Assembly: GCA_027623875.1 (NCBI GenBank)
Contig: JAQBUS010000053.1
Span: 1 to 6,852 of the forward strand
Length of the DNA: 6,852 nt
Direction of reading: 5' to 3'
Origin: Pseudomonadota bacterium
GTDB lineage: Bacteria; Pseudomonadota; Alphaproteobacteria; Rhodobacterales; Rhodobacteraceae
The translations under genes were made by a program, and so were the position numbers. A model generated the notes under the pieces. It had not been told where the DNA came from. It did no database searches and worked only from the letters and a program-made list of their open reading frames with translations. Positions 6,727-6,852 of the stretch are shown here, one piece after another (the first letter of the stretch is position 1; every line of letters begins with the position of its first letter).

Positions 6727-6852
6727 AACCATACTTTAAAGTAATAGTAGCCATAACAGGTTCAAATAATTATAATAAAAAAATAACCTAATGAAATTCA
6801 AAGTAAGACTAAGGCGTATCTTAGATCTCCCTCAGATAGATTGCTTAAAATA
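6727..6852. other. AT-rich end of window, no confident gene
   Basis: The 126 bases after sspB contain a 12-bp AT-rich palindrome (TACTTTAAAGTA, 6732-6743) without loop or T tract, so no convincing terminator. Two edge-crossing frames are possible. One starts at an ATG at 6791 on the plus strand (MKFKVRLRRILDLPQ...) with no Shine-Dalgarno. The other is a minus-strand C-terminus ending in TGA at 6798-6800 (...SNLSEGDLRYALVLL). Neither is long enough to assign. Confidence 0.3.

Noticed and set aside
6758..6789. AGGTT / AACCT inverted repeat downstream of sspB as a terminator
   Set aside because: The 5-bp stem has a loop of over 20 bases and no following T run, so it would not fold stably.

Overview
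The window looks like a stretch of chromosome from an AT-rich alphaproteobacterium, most likely an AT-rich marine member of the Rhodobacterales. This rests on remembered family resemblance, not on a search. The LigA, RecG, MnmA, SspB-alpha and IscU-like proteins all read like Roseobacter/Rhodobacter versions, for example the MnmA N-terminus 'NSLGFAKPPSQTRVVVAMSGGVDSS' and the RecG start 'RPEILFPLF'. The DNA itself is clearly AT-rich and favours A/T at third codon positions. A GAAC-N7-GAAC direct repeat, the alphaproteobacterial LexA operator, supports the class assignment. I see no mobile elements, CRISPR arrays, tRNA or rRNA.

Layout. (1) At 1-414 (+) is the 3' part of an IscU/NifU-N-type iron-sulfur scaffold gene, cut by the left edge. 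(2) At 442-564 (-) is a 40-codon gene for a one-helix membrane protein. Directly upstream, at 621-635, is a LexA-type operator overlapping a possible promoter. This pair is the most interesting item in the window: a candidate SOS-induced micro-membrane protein, analogous in design, though not shown to be homologous, to the Caulobacter division inhibitor SidA. (3) At 4915-657 (-) is a tight ligA-recG operon with 5 bp between the genes. It encodes NAD-dependent DNA ligase and the branch-migrating helicase RecG. (4) At 4916-5080 is a divergent promoter region. (5) At 5081-6223 (+) is mnmA, the tRNA U34 2-thiouridylase. (6) At 6274-6726 (+) is sspB, the ClpXP adaptor. (7) At 6727-6852 is AT-rich sequence with no confident gene.

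How the genes work together. The minus-strand block is about DNA maintenance: nick sealing, fork and recombination-intermediate remodelling, then a putative damage-inducible membrane peptide transcribed from its own LexA-controlled promoter. The plus-strand genes are housekeeping: Fe-S cluster metabolism, tRNA thiolation (which may itself depend on an Fe-S cluster) and proteolytic quality control. No link between the two groups beyond adjacency can be seen.
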